Shown: piece by piece, positions 1 through 8,290 of the stretch | Numbering within the stretch: position 1 is the first letter of the stretch | Layout: each line of letters opens with the position of its first letter | From: Streptomyces sp. NBC_01235 | Lineage (GTDB): Bacteria; Actinomycetota; Actinomycetes; Streptomycetales; Streptomycetaceae | Length of the DNA: 64,000 nt | Assembly: GCF_035989285.1 (NCBI RefSeq) | Contig: NZ_CP108513.1 | Span: 2,356,001-2,420,000, forward strand | Reading direction: 5' to 3' | Translations under genes and position numbers: made by a program | The notes under the pieces: model-generated | The model's database searches: none | Seen by the model: only the letters and a program-made list of their open reading frames with translations | Told to the model about the DNA's origin: nothing

Positions 1-321
1 CGGGGGCGCTACGCGGACGGCGGCGGAGCCGGTGAGCTGCTGGACGGGCAGCCGTTCGGCGGCGCGGAACAGGCGGGCGTTGCGACTGGCGCCCCGGCCG
101 TCGGGGCGTCGCGCGGCGACGGCGTGGATCACCTGGATGCCGCTCTCGTGCGCGGCGGCCACCAGCCGGGCGATCCGGTCGAGTGCGCCCGACTCCCTTG
201 CCTCGTGGGCGAGTTCGGGCAGGGCGGCGTCCGGTCCGACGACTCCCCGCTGGCATTCCACCGTGAGCAGGACGGTGTTCGCGGGATCGAGGAGCTCGCT
301 GAGTACTTCGAACGAGGGCAC
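1..321 (-). CDS. Isochorismatase-family cysteine hydrolase (C-terminus outside window)
   Basis: The open frame starts at a GTG at 321 preceded by an AGGAGG ribosome binding site and runs off the left edge, so about 107 N-terminal residues are visible. They read MPSFEVLSELLDP, then a strand NTVLLTVECQRGVVG, then a helix with REHA-like spacing and a second strand IQVIHAVAARRPDG. This is the start of the alpha/beta isochorismatase hydrolase fold, where the TVECQ position normally carries the catalytic Asp (here Glu, conservative). Family members hydrolyse isochorismate, nicotinamide or N-carbamoyl compounds; the substrate cannot be told because the catalytic Cys lies outside the window. It diverges from the flavin-fold gene at 444. 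Confidence 0.7.
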   Translation of the reverse strand, partial: MPSFEVLSELLDPANTVLLTVECQRGVVGPDAALPELAHEARESGALDRIARLVAAAHESGIQVIHAVAARRPDGRGASRNARLFRAAERLPVQQLTGSAAVRVAPP

Positions 322-443
322 GGCTCCTCCTGAGGTCGCTGCGGGCGGGCGAGACTAGTCACCGTTGCGTGGAGAAGGAAGAAGAACCCATCCTTTTCTG
401 ACGCAGCGTCAAATTTCAAGACAGGACAAGAAATGGGGGCCGG

Positions 444-911
444 ATGACCGTCACGCAGCGCCGGGGCCGGAAGATCATGATGACGCCGGGCGAGCTGGAC
501 GCGTTTCTCACCGTCCAGCGCACCTGCCGGGTCGCGACCGTGTCCACCGACGGCGCCCCGCACGTCAGCGCCCTGTGGTTCCTCTGGGACGGCACCGCGC
601 TGTGGCTGTACTCGGTCGTGCGCAGCAAGCGCTGGGCGGACCTGCGCCGCGACCCCCGGGTCGCGATCGTGATCGACACGGGCGAGGAGTACGACGCACT
701 GCGGGGCGTCGAGCTGTCCGGCGCCGTGGAGTTCATCGGCGAGATCCCGCGCACCGGGGAGCTGTGCGCCGAACTCGACGCGGTGGAGACGCTGTTCGCG
801 CGCAAGAACTTCAGCCTGGACGCGATGCCGCACGACGGGCGGCACGCGTGGGTGCGGCTGAAGCCGGAGAAGATCGTGTCCTGGGACTTCCGCAAGCTGG
901 GCGGCGCGTAG
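444..911 (+). CDS. Pyridoxamine 5'-phosphate oxidase-fold (FMN/F420-binding) protein
   Basis: A 155-residue protein with the split-barrel pattern of PNPOx/FDOR proteins: a leading helix (MTPGELDAFLTVQRTCRVATVSTDGAPHVS), then LWFLWDGTALWLYSVVRSKR, where basic residues contact the flavin phosphate, then DPRVAIVIDTGEEYDALRGVELSGAVEF. The family binds FMN or F420 and mostly acts as small oxidoreductases or heme/flavin-binding proteins; the reaction here is unknown. A second possible start is the ATG at 477 (MMTPGE), which fits the domain boundary better than 444, so the first eleven residues are uncertain. It converges on the LysR gene that ends at 930. Confidence 0.8.
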   Translation: MTVTQRRGRKIMMTPGELDAFLTVQRTCRVATVSTDGAPHVSALWFLWDGTALWLYSVVRSKRWADLRRDPRVAIVIDTGEEYDALRGVELSGAVEFIGEIPRTGELCAELDAVETLFARKNFSLDAMPHDGRHAWVRLKPEKIVSWDFRKLGGA

Positions 912-929
912 GGCCGCTCGGCCCCGGGC

Positions 930-1832
930 TCAGCCCACGGCCCGTCCCGCCGCCTCCAGCGCCTCGACCGCCGCCCGGATCGACGGGCGGCGGTCGGCGT
1001 CCGCCCGCCAGACCACGTACACATGCCGGCGCACCCGCTGACGCAACGGGACCATCACGACCCCCTCGGGCACCGGGTGGCGTCCGAGCAGGGGCACGAT
1101 GCACACCCCCAACCCGGCTGCCACCAGGACGAGTTGGGTGTGCGTCTCGGCCGCCCGGTGGCCGACGATCGGCTCGACGCCCCGCGAGCGCAGGGTGAAC
1201 ATCAGCCACTCGTGGCAGAACTCCCCCTCGCCCCAGGTGATCCACTCGTCCTCGGCGAACTCCCCGAGGTCCACCTCGTCCCGGTCCGCGAGCGGATGCC
1301 CGGCCGGAATCGCGACGTCGGCGGGATCGTCCAGGATGGGCGCCTTGACCAGGCCGTCGGGCACCGGCATCGGCTTGTTGTACCAGTCCAGGACGACGGC
1401 GAGGTCGAGGTCGCCGCGGACGACGCCGGCGATGGCGTGCTCCGGCTCCAGCTCGCACGAGCGCAGCCGCAGCCCGGGGTGCGCCTTGCGCAGCTCGGCG
1501 AGCGCGACGGGAAACAGCCCGCGCGCCGCGGTCGGGAACGCGGACAGCCTCAACTCCCCCACCACCTGCCCGCGCTGGGCCTCCAGGTCGGACTGTGCGA
1601 GCTCGACCTGCGACAGGATCCGGGCCGCGTGGTCGGCGAGCAGCCGCCCCGCGTCCGTCAGCCGCACCCCCCGTCCGTGCTTGGCGAGAAGCCGCTGCCC
1701 GACCTCCCGCTCCAGCTTGGCCAGCTGCTGCGAGACGGCCGACGTGGTGATGTGCAGGCCCGCGGCGGCCCCACTGACCGATCCGTGCCGGGCGAGGGCA
1801 TCGAGGGTGCGCAGGCGCTCCAGGTTCAACAC
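930..1832 (-). CDS. LysR-family transcriptional regulator
   Basis: A 300-residue protein with the full LysR layout. The N-terminal winged helix-turn-helix occupies residues 1-60 (LNLERLRTLDALARHGSVSGAAAGLHITTSAVSQ..., with the typical AVSQQLAKLE recognition helix), followed by a periplasmic-binding-like co-inducer domain of about 210 residues ending in a short tail. The start is a GTG at 1832 with no clear ribosome binding site, so translation may be leaderless or start slightly downstream. It is transcribed away from the EamA exporter at 1907, the standard arrangement for a LysR protein controlling its divergent neighbour. The inducer is unknown; control of an amino-acid or metabolite exporter is an inference from position. 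Confidence 0.92.
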   Translation of the reverse strand: MLNLERLRTLDALARHGSVSGAAAGLHITTSAVSQQLAKLEREVGQRLLAKHGRGVRLTDAGRLLADHAARILSQVELAQSDLEAQRGQVVGELRLSAFPTAARGLFPVALAELRKAHPGLRLRSCELEPEHAIAGVVRGDLDLAVVLDWYNKPMPVPDGLVKAPILDDPADVAIPAGHPLADRDEVDLGEFAEDEWITWGEGEFCHEWLMFTLRSRGVEPIVGHRAAETHTQLVLVAAGLGVCIVPLLGRHPVPEGVVMVPLRQRVRRHVYVVWRADADRRPSIRAAVEALEAAGRAVG

Positions 1833-1840
1833 GTAAGCAA

Positions 1841-1884
1841 TGCTACGAGATACTGGTCGAGAATTCTCGATTGTGCTACGAGAT
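1841..1884. promoter_or_regulatory. Candidate LysR operator/promoter between divergent genes
   Basis: The gap between the LysR start and the exporter start holds a perfect 14-bp palindrome TCGAGAATTCTCGA (1857-1870), flanked by two direct copies of TGCTACGAGAT (1841-1851 and 1874-1884) 33 bp apart, about three helical turns. LysR proteins bind dyads close to their own start as tetramers contacting two sites. Binding is inferred, not shown. Confidence 0.5.
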
Positions 1885-1906
1885 GATCCTCGGCAGCCTT
1901 GACCCC

Positions 1907-2848
1907 ATGACCACCGCCACCACCCCGGCCACGCCCCACCTCTCCTCCCCCGAAGCTCCCGCCCACCCCCGTCGCACCCTCGACTGGCGCCTGCGCTTCG
2001 GCGCGCTGTCGCTGATCTGGGGTTTCAGCTTCCTGCTCATCAAGGTGGGCACCGAGGGCTACGCCCCCTTCCAGGTCACCCTGGGCAGGCTGGTGTTCGG
2101 TACGACGGTGCTGGCGGCCGCGATGGCGGTCAAGCGGGAGCGACTCCCGCGCGGGGCGCGCACCTGGGCGCATCTGACAGTGTCCGCGTTCCTCCTCAAC
2201 GCCCTGCCCTTCTCCCTCTTCGCCTACGCGGAGCTGACGATCCCCTCCACCCTCGCCGGCATCTGCAACGCGACCTCACCGCTGTGGGGTATGGCCCTGT
2301 CCCTGGTGGCCCTGTCGGAGGACCGGCCGACCCGGCTGCGCGTCGCGGGCCTGGCCCTCGGCTTCCTCGGCGTCCTGACGGTCCTGGGCGCCTGGCAGGG
2401 CTTCCACGGCCTGGACGCCCGGGGCACGACCCTGGCCCTGCTGGCCTCGCTCAGCTACCCGGTCGGCTGGATCTACCTCCGTCGCACCCTGGCGAACACC
2501 GGCTCCTCGGCCCTGTCGATGACCGGCGCGCAGCTGTTCCTGGCCACACTCCAACTGGCCGTGGTCACACCGCTGTTCACCACTCTCCCGACCCAGTTCC
2601 CCGTCGTCCCCCTGCTCGCGACAGCCGCACTGGGCGCACTCGGCACGGGTCTGGCCCTCCTCGTCCAGTACGGCCTGGTCGCGGAGGTCGGCCCCACGAC
2701 GGCCCAGACGGTCACCTACTTCATCCCGGTCATCGCGACGGCAGCGGGAGTCGCACTGCTGGGTGAGCACCTGAGCTGGTCGACCCCGGCGGGAGCGGCC
2801 ATAGTCCTGGCGGGGGCGGCGCTGACACAGGCAAGGGCCAAGTCATAG
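1907..2848 (+). CDS. EamA/DMT-superfamily exporter
   Basis: About 313 residues with ten hydrophobic segments arranged as two repeats of five, the EamA duplication. The first repeat opens at LRFGALSLIWGFSFLLIKVG, and both repeats end in a helix of the GVALLGE type (VAGLALGFLGVLTVLGAW; GVALLGEHLSWSTPAGAAIVLAGAAL). The family exports amino acids, drugs or small metabolites with cation antiport. An in-frame TTG lies at 1871, but the ATG at 1907 (MTTATTPATPHL) is preferred because the upstream codons overlap the candidate operator. It diverges from a LysR regulator, which is the likely controller. Confidence 0.88.
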   Translation: MTTATTPATPHLSSPEAPAHPRRTLDWRLRFGALSLIWGFSFLLIKVGTEGYAPFQVTLGRLVFGTTVLAAAMAVKRERLPRGARTWAHLTVSAFLLNALPFSLFAYAELTIPSTLAGICNATSPLWGMALSLVALSEDRPTRLRVAGLALGFLGVLTVLGAWQGFHGLDARGTTLALLASLSYPVGWIYLRRTLANTGSSALSMTGAQLFLATLQLAVVTPLFTTLPTQFPVVPLLATAALGALGTGLALLVQYGLVAEVGPTTAQTVTYFIPVIATAAGVALLGEHLSWSTPAGAAIVLAGAALTQARAKS

Positions 2849-2899
2849 CGAGGCTGAGGGACGGCACCTTTTCAGGGCCGGTTACGAGGTCCGGCCAAG

Positions 2900-2988
2900 A
2901 GGGGCGCGGGGCTGTAGCGATATGCGGCTCCGCCGCGGGGGCGCGACCAGCCCCAACGCACACCGGCACCCGCACCCGCACCCGCACG
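2900..2988. repeat. Streptomyces dispersed intergenic repeat with hexamer tail
   Basis: Between the convergent exporter and MocR genes lies GGGGCGCGGGGCTG (from 2911), the small hairpin GCGGCTCCGCCGC, then GGGGGCGCGACCAGCCCC, and a short CACCCG hexamer run (2963-2986). This is the recognisable intergenic repeat scattered through Streptomyces genomes. A related copy with a longer hexamer run is at 25875-25945. Confidence 0.7.
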
Positions 2989-2991
2989 GCG

Positions 2992-4323
2992 CTAGACGTA
3001 ATTCCGCAGCGGTGACGACCCCACCGCCGAGGCGATCGAGTCCGCCAACCCCTCGATCTCCTCCTCCGCCAACGTAGACACGGTGATCCGAATCCCCGGC
3101 GGAGAACCGATCCGGAACCGCGCCCCGGGCGCGACCGCCCACCCCGCGTGCAGCAACCGGGCAACGGCCCCCGTCTCGTCCGGCACGGGAACCCATACGT
3201 TCATCCCACTGCGCCCCCGCGCCTCGACCCCCCGCCGGGCCAGCGCGGCGATCAGCGCGTCACGTCGGCTGCCGTACGCCTCCGCCACCGCCCGCGCGTC
3301 CACCGCCGCCTCGGCCATCAGCCACAGCACCGCCCGCTGGGTGATCCGGCTGACCCAGCCCGGTCCCAGCCGCTGCCGCCCGCGGACCCGGTCGAGGGTG
3401 ACGTCGTCCCCGGTGAGGACGGCGAACCGCAGGTCCGGCCCGTACGCCTTGGCGGCCGAGCGCACGAAGGCCCAGTGCCGGGTGACACCCGCGAGGGGGT
3501 GCAGGGGGAGGTCGACGATCCGGTGACCGTGGTCGTCCTCGACGAGCAGGGTCTGCGGGTGTGCCCGCAGCACGGCCCGCAGGGCACGCGCGCGTGCGGC
3601 GCCCACCGTCGCGCCGGTCGGGTTCTGCGCCCGGTCGGTGACGATCAGGGCGCGCGCCCCGGCCTCCAGGGCCCGGCGCACGTCGTCGGGCAGCGGTCCC
3701 TCGTCGTCGAGGCCGACCGGCACCGTGCGCAGCCCGAGCGCCGGCACGAGGTCGAGCAGGGAGCCCCAGCCGGGATCTTCGACGGCCACGGTGTCGCCCG
3801 GCCTCAGATGCGCGGCGAGGACGCGCTCGATCGCGTCCAGGGACCCGGAGGCGGCGGCCACGGGTCCGGCCGGCACGCCGTCCGCGTCCAGTTCGGCCCT
3901 GGCCAGGCGCGCCAGCTCGGGTTCGACCGGCGCGTGCCCGTACAGGACCGGCTCCCGGTCGCCCTCAGCGGCGGCCCACGCGAACGCCGGCGCCAGCGGT
4001 GGCAGCAGAGCCGTGTCCGGGTTGCCGGCCGCCGCGTCCCGCACGCCCTCCGGCACCTCCACCCGGATGAACTCACGCCCGGTCGTGGCGGGCTTCGACC
4101 GCACCCGGCTGCCCCGGCGGCCGTCGGTCTCGATCACCCCCCGCTCACGCAGGGTGCGGTAGGCGGCCGCGACGGTGTTCGGGTTCACGTCGAGCGCGGT
4201 CGCCAACTCCCTCATGGGAGGCAGCAGTTGCCCCGGCTCGAGCTCACCCGCACCCACCGCCGCCTCGATGCTCGCGGAAATGTCTGCTGCGCGCCGACCT
4301 TTGATCCGATACTCTCCTAGCAC
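2992..4323 (-). CDS. MocR-type regulator (GntR helix-turn-helix fused to aminotransferase domain)
   Basis: A 443-residue fusion. Residues 1-75 form a GntR-type winged helix (LPPMRELATALDVNPNTVAAAYRTLRERGVIET). Residues 100-430 form a fold-type I aminotransferase domain with the PLP lysine in FVRSAAKAYGPDLRFAVLTG and the phosphate/ring-contacting VTDRAQNPTGATV loop upstream. MocR proteins use PLP or an amino-acid adduct as ligand rather than catalysing transamination; well-studied members control vitamin B6, GABA or taurine genes. The start is a GTG at 4323 lying about 8 bp downstream of its own presumed -10 box, so the mRNA looks leaderless. It diverges from two flavin-fold genes across a 23-bp gap, which makes them the probable targets. 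Confidence 0.9.
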   Translation of the reverse strand: MLGEYRIKGRRAADISASIEAAVGAGELEPGQLLPPMRELATALDVNPNTVAAAYRTLRERGVIETDGRRGSRVRSKPATTGREFIRVEVPEGVRDAAAGNPDTALLPPLAPAFAWAAAEGDREPVLYGHAPVEPELARLARAELDADGVPAGPVAAASGSLDAIERVLAAHLRPGDTVAVEDPGWGSLLDLVPALGLRTVPVGLDDEGPLPDDVRRALEAGARALIVTDRAQNPTGATVGAARARALRAVLRAHPQTLLVEDDHGHRIVDLPLHPLAGVTRHWAFVRSAAKAYGPDLRFAVLTGDDVTLDRVRGRQRLGPGWVSRITQRAVLWLMAEAAVDARAVAEAYGSRRDALIAALARRGVEARGRSGMNVWVPVPDETGAVARLLHAGWAVAPGARFRIGSPPGIRITVSTLAEEEIEGLADSIASAVGSSPLRNYV

Positions 4324-4329
4324 AAAACC

Positions 4330-4346
4330 TATTATGCACTAGTGCA
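4330..4346. promoter_or_regulatory. Overlapping divergent -10 boxes and palindrome for MocR/flavin-protein pair
   Basis: Only 23 bp separate the MocR GTG (4323) from the neighbour's ATG (4347). On the plus strand TATTAT (4330-4335) is a near-consensus -10 box placed so that transcription would start at or near the ATG. On the minus strand CATAAT (4336-4331) serves the GTG in the same way. A perfect 12-bp palindrome TGCACTAGTGCA (4335-4346) fills the rest and abuts the ATG, an ideal position for a repressor. Confidence 0.55.
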
Positions 4347-5042
4347 ATGGAGAGCGCCATGCAGGGGACCCCGGAGACGACGACACGGGCCGCCGCCTAC
4401 ACCCCGACCGACCGCACGATCCCCACGCGGTCCGCCGAGAAGGCCTCCTACGACAAGGATCTGGTGCACGCGATACTCGACGAGGGCTACGTCTGCCACC
4501 TCGGCTTCGTCCGCGACGGCGCGCCGGTCGTGCTGCCGACGCTGTACGCCCGGGTCGGCGAGACGCTCTACGTGCACGGTTCGACGGGTTCGCGTCCGCT
4601 GCGGATGACGGGGCAGGCGGACCCGGGGCTGGCCGTGTGTCTGACGGTGACGCATGTCGACGGTCTGGTCCTGGCCCGCTCGGCCTTCCACCACTCGATC
4701 AACTACCGCTCGGCCGTGGTGCACGGCATCGCCCACGACGTCACGGACCCGCAGGAGAAGCTCACCGCGCTCGACGCCCTCGTCGACCACGTCGTCCCGG
4801 GCCGGGCCGCCGACTCGCGTCCCGCCGACAAGAAGGAACTGGCGGCGACCGCGGTGATCCGTCTCGACCTGAACGAGGTCTCGGCCAAGACCCGCACCGG
4901 CGGGGTGAACGACGAACCGGAGGACCTCGCCCTCCCCCACTGGGCCGGCGTGCTCCCGCTGCGCAAGGGCTACGGCACGCCCCTCCCGGAGGCCGACCTC
5001 GCGCCCGGCACCGAACTCCCCGGCTACCTCACGGTGTTGTGA
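4347..5042 (+). CDS. NimA-like pyridoxamine 5'-phosphate oxidase-fold protein
   Basis: A 231-residue protein. After about 30 residues comes the flavin split barrel: DLVHAILDEGYVCHLGFVRDGAPVVLPTLYARVGETLYVHGSTGSRPLR, then AVCLTVTHVDGLVLARSAFHHSINYRSAVVHG, which matches the NimA/5-nitroimidazole-resistance-like subgroup (FMN-binding, His/Ser-rich motif FHHSINYRSAV). A C-terminal extension of about 60 residues ends LPGYLTVL. No ribosome binding site precedes the ATG, and the promoter geometry suggests a leaderless mRNA. Its stop codon overlaps the next gene's start (TGATG at 5040-5044), so the two are translationally coupled. Divergence from a MocR regulator suggests a link to B6 or amine metabolism, but this is inference. 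Confidence 0.85.
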   Translation: MESAMQGTPETTTRAAAYTPTDRTIPTRSAEKASYDKDLVHAILDEGYVCHLGFVRDGAPVVLPTLYARVGETLYVHGSTGSRPLRMTGQADPGLAVCLTVTHVDGLVLARSAFHHSINYRSAVVHGIAHDVTDPQEKLTALDALVDHVVPGRAADSRPADKKELAATAVIRLDLNEVSAKTRTGGVNDEPEDLALPHWAGVLPLRKGYGTPLPEADLAPGTELPGYLTVL

Positions 5043-5674
5043 TGCTGATCCACCCCTGGGACGCGCCGCACGAGGACGCCGAGTGGCAACAGTGGCTGTC
5101 CGCCCATGACTTCGGCCAGCTCGCCGTCAACGGGCCACCGGGCGAACCCCCGTTCGTCCAGCCCCTGCACTTCGCCTACGACCCCGGCGAGGGCGATGCC
5201 GTCACCCACCTGGCCCGGCCCAACCCCCTGTGGTCCGCCCTCGATGCGAACCCGACCGTGACGCTGAGCGTGGTCGACGACTACGTCTTCGTACCCGGCC
5301 CTTGGCAGGCGCCGCCGGGCGCCCCGGCCGAGCACGGCACCCCGACGAGCTTCTACGCGGCGGTCCAACTCCGCTGCACGGCACACATCGTGGACGACCC
5401 GACGGCCAAAGCCGATCTGCTCCACCGTCAGCTGGGCCACTTCCAGCCGGAAGGCGGCTCCGCCCGGCCCATGGTCGGCGAGGAACCGTACGGCCGCCTG
5501 CTCTCCGGCATCCGCGGCATCCGGCTCGAAGTGACCGCCGTACGAGCGAAGTTCAAGTACGCGGCCCACCGACCGTCCGAAACCCAGGACCGCATCGCCA
5601 AGAGCCTGGCCACCCGCGGCGGCCCGGGCGACGCGGCAGCCCTCGACCACCTCTCGCGCCGACGCCGGACATGA
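5042..5674 (+). CDS. PaiB-family FMN-binding protein
   Basis: A 210-residue protein starting at the ATG that overlaps the preceding stop. It begins MLIHPWDAPHEDAEWQQWLSAHDFGQLAV, has a split-barrel core (PPFVQPLHFAYDP; TLSVVDDYVFVPGPWQAPPG) and ends in IRGIRLEVTAVRAKFKYAAHRPSETQDRIAKSL. The tail with a conserved KxK/R-P element followed by QDR is the PaiB signature, in which G-I-x-x-EI-x-x-x-x-K-x-K-xSQN is typical; here the SQN is replaced by HRPSETQD. PaiB was described as a negative regulator of degradative enzymes and sporulation in Bacillus, but most members are uncharacterised flavin-fold proteins. It forms an operon with the upstream flavin-fold gene and ends before a bidirectional terminator. 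Confidence 0.8.
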   Translation: MLIHPWDAPHEDAEWQQWLSAHDFGQLAVNGPPGEPPFVQPLHFAYDPGEGDAVTHLARPNPLWSALDANPTVTLSVVDDYVFVPGPWQAPPGAPAEHGTPTSFYAAVQLRCTAHIVDDPTAKADLLHRQLGHFQPEGGSARPMVGEEPYGRLLSGIRGIRLEVTAVRAKFKYAAHRPSETQDRIAKSLATRGGPGDAAALDHLSRRRRT

Positions 5675-5820
5675 CAGCGCGGGGGCGGGGCGCGGAGGGC
5701 GATGGCACCCCTGACGGGCACCGCAGGGCCAGTGCCATCCCCCTCCGAGGCCAGGCATCGACTTGCCCGCCCCCGGCCCGCCAGGCGTCAAGCCGCCCGC
5801 CCACCCGCCGTCACGAGCAC

Positions 5821-5848
5821 GGGCCCAGCCCCCATGTGGGCTGGGCCC
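5821..5848. terminator. Bidirectional hairpin between convergent genes
   Basis: A perfect 11-bp stem GGGCCCAGCCC / GGGCTGGGCCC with a six-base loop lies between the ends of the PaiB-like gene (plus) and the EamA gene (minus). There is no U-tract, as is usual for Streptomyces terminators. Confidence 0.7.
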
Positions 5849-5857
5849 CGCCTTCCG

Positions 5858-6856
5858 TCAGGCCGGGGTCGGGCCGGTGCCCCGTGTCTCCGCGAGGGCC
5901 AGGCCGGTGACCGAGGCCAGCATCAGCAACGTCCCGGTGAGGGTCGTGGCCGTGAGGCGTTCGCCGAGGAGGGCCACGGCCAGCACCGCCGCGCTCACCG
6001 GTTCGAGGAGCATGATCACGGAGACGGTCGCGGAGCGCACCACGGCCGCGCCCGCGAAGTAGAGGGCGTACGCGAGGGCCGTGGGCACGGCCGCGATGTA
6101 CACCAGCAGCGCCAGCACCCGAAGGGGCTCCGCGCTGTGCGGCAGCAGCCCCTCGGCCAGGGCGAACGGCAGCAGGCACAGCGCGGTGACCGCGAACGCC
6201 CCCACGGTGGTGGCGGAGGCGTCCGCGCCGCCGTCCCGGCCCCAGCGCCGGGTGAGCAGCGTCATCGCGCTGTACCCGGCTGCGGACAGCAGCGCGAGCA
6301 GCACCCCCCGGGGATGTACGGCCGAGCCCCCGACGTCGGCGAAGAGCACCCCCAGCCCGACGAGCGCCCCGCCGACGGCGAGCACTCCGCCGCGGCCGAG
6401 CCGCTCCCCCAAGGTCAGCCGGGCGCCGAGCGCGATGAGGACGGGCCCCGCGCCGAGGGTGACGACCGTGGCCACGGCCAGTCCGGTGGCGGACACGGCC
6501 GCGAAGTACGCCGTCTGGAAAACCGCGAGACCGACGCCCGTGACCGTGGTCCGCAGGACCCTGCGGCGCACCGGCTCGGGCGCGATCGCCGGGACGGTCG
6601 CGGTCCGGGCGCGCGACCGCAGCAACGGGCGGGCGGCCAGCAGCAGCACCAGCCCGGCCGCGCAGCGCCAGAACGACAGGGCGACGGCGCCCAGGTCGCT
6701 GGTCCGGTAGACCAGCGAGGCGGCGGCACCGGCCGTACCCCAGGCGGCGCCCGCGACGATCAGATAGAGCAGGGCCCGTCGGACGGGCAGGGACACAGCG
6801 GTGGAGCCAGTGAGGCCAGAAAAGGAGGACAAGGGGGACACGCGTTCTCTCCGCAC
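5858..6856 (-). CDS. EamA/DMT-superfamily exporter
   Basis: A 332-residue membrane protein with ten predicted helices in two EamA repeats. The first begins [24 protein letters not shown] and the second at [25 protein letters not shown]. The expected Pro/Glu positions at repeat ends are present ([49 protein letters not shown]). The start is uncertain: GTG at 6856 is the longest, a GTG near 6841 is an alternative, and the first 25 residues are not membrane-like. Substrate unknown. A second EamA gene follows on the same strand upstream (7020-8024), but the gap of about 160 bp suggests separate transcripts. Confidence 0.85.
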   Translation of the reverse strand: MRRERVSPLSSFSGLTGSTAVSLPVRRALLYLIVAGAAWGTAGAAASLVYRTSDLGAVALSFWRCAAGLVLLLAARPLLRSRARTATVPAIAPEPVRRRVLRTTVTGVGLAVFQTAYFAAVSATGLAVATVVTLGAGPVLIALGARLTLGERLGRGGVLAVGGALVGLGVLFADVGGSAVHPRGVLLALLSAAGYSAMTLLTRRWGRDGGADASATTVGAFAVTALCLLPFALAEGLLPHSAEPLRVLALLVYIAAVPTALAYALYFAGAAVVRSATVSVIMLLEPVSAAVLAVALLGERLTATTLTGTLLMLASVTGLALAETRGTGPTPA

Positions 6857-7019
6857 AGAAGTTCGGGAAGGGACCGCCGCATGGGCAGCGGTCCGCGGAC
6901 TTCTTCTGCGGGCAGCACCGTTCCGCCCGGCAGCGCGTGCCGGGCGTGCATCACCGGAGAGCCCGCCTCAGGCGGCCGGAGGCGGAAGAACGAGTGCGTC
7001 GGAAGGCATGATCGTCACC

Positions 7020-8024
7020 CTAGGCGGCCGTGCCGCGGGCAGACAACTCCCTTTCGGGACCGCCGGCGGCCACCGGCTCCGGGGAGCCCTTGGCGGGCGC
7101 GGACGACTGTGCGATGAACGCGCCGAGCAGCACCACCGCCCCGCCGACGATCTGCGGCGCCGAAAGATGCTCACCGAGCAGCACCCACGCGAGGACGGTC
7201 GCGATGACCGCCTCCAGACAGGCCACCACGCCCGCCACCTGCGGGGAGAGCCTGCGCACGGAGACCACGCCGGTGACGTACGCGACGACCGTCGCGATCA
7301 GCACGATCCAGGCGAGCAGCAGCCAGGCGGGCACCTCGGTGCCGTTCATGCCGGCGGTGTGCGCGAGCACGGACCAGTCCATGTCCCACGGACGGGCGAC
7401 GACGGTCAGCACGACGGCGCCGACGAGGAGGCCGTAGGCGATGACGCCGAGCGGATCGGGGACGTCGTCGCCGGAGTCGCTGCCCTGGTCGGACAGGACG
7501 AAATAGCCGACCTGGCAGCAGGCGGCGGCCAGCGCGAACAGCAGGCCGACGGCGTCGAAGCTCAGTCCCGACCAGACCTCGACGACACAGGCCAGCCCGC
7601 CCACCGCGAGGACCACGCCGAACGCGGCGCCACGCGTCACCTGCCGCCGCTGCACGAACCGCACCCAGCCCAGCACGAGGGCGGGCGCGAGGTACTCGAC
7701 GAGCAGCGCGACGCCGACGGGGATGCGGGATATCGAGGCGAAGTAGAACGCCTGCACTCCGGCCACGCCGAGCAGACCGAACCCGGCGAGCAGCGCGGGC
7801 CGACTGCGCAGCAGCGCGCGATGGCGTACGGCGAGCGGCAGCATCACCAGGGCCGCGCCGGTCACCCGCAGCCACACCACGTGCAGCGGGTCGAGGCCCG
7901 CCTCGATCAACGGCTTGGCCGCGACCCCGGATCCGCCGAAGGCGATGGCCGACCCGACCGCCAGACCGAGCCCGATGCCCTTTCCGCGGTTGCCCTGACT
8001 GCTCACAGACGTATGCACCGGCAC
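7020..8024 (-). CDS. EamA/DMT-superfamily exporter (RhtA-like)
   Basis: A 334-residue protein with ten hydrophobic helices in two repeats (GIGLGLAVGSAIAFGGSGVAAKPLIEAGLDP...; VVAYVTGVVSVRRLSPQVAGVVACLEAVIATVLAWVLLGEHLS). The second repeat's LSPQVAGVVACLEAVIA stretch is typical of the RhtA/YddG threonine and homoserine exporter subgroup. The start is one of three closely spaced GTGs (8024, 8018, 8006), none with a convincing ribosome binding site. The C-terminal 30 residues are cytoplasmic and Gly/Ala-rich. Upstream lies a long G-rich tandem repeat in which its promoter must sit. Confidence 0.85.
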   Translation of the reverse strand: MPVHTSVSSQGNRGKGIGLGLAVGSAIAFGGSGVAAKPLIEAGLDPLHVVWLRVTGAALVMLPLAVRHRALLRSRPALLAGFGLLGVAGVQAFYFASISRIPVGVALLVEYLAPALVLGWVRFVQRRQVTRGAAFGVVLAVGGLACVVEVWSGLSFDAVGLLFALAAACCQVGYFVLSDQGSDSGDDVPDPLGVIAYGLLVGAVVLTVVARPWDMDWSVLAHTAGMNGTEVPAWLLLAWIVLIATVVAYVTGVVSVRRLSPQVAGVVACLEAVIATVLAWVLLGEHLSAPQIVGGAVVLLGAFIAQSSAPAKGSPEPVAAGGPERELSARGTAA

Positions 8025-8080
8025 ATGATGACAGGCGACGACATGAGCGTCACCCCCGTTGACACCTGTCTCATCGGCTG

Positions 8081-8277
8081 GACGGGCCGGGCGGGACGGG
8101 ACGGGCCGGGCGGGACGGGCGGGACGGGCGGGCCGGGCGGGCGGGCCGGGCGGGCGGGCCGGGCGGGCGGGCCGGGCGGGTTGGACGGGCCGGGCGGGCC
8201 GGGCTGGGCGGGCCGGACGGGCCGGGCTGGGCGGGCCGGACGGGCCGGGCTGGGCGGGCCGGACGGGCCGGGCGGGG
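8081..8277. repeat. G-rich tandem minisatellite
   Basis: About 200 bp made almost only of GGGCCGGGCGG-type blocks on the plus strand, including three perfect 23-bp copies (8201-8223, 8224-8246, 8247-8269; unit GGGCTGGGCGGGCCGGACGG plus GCC). The run has dozens of G-triplets spaced 1-4 bases apart, so G-quadruplexes are likely. It lies between the EamA gene and the Clp-N gene. The open frames through it (Gly-Arg-Ala repeats) are artefacts. Confidence 0.9.
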
Positions 8278-8290
8278 AGAAGTGGGCGGG

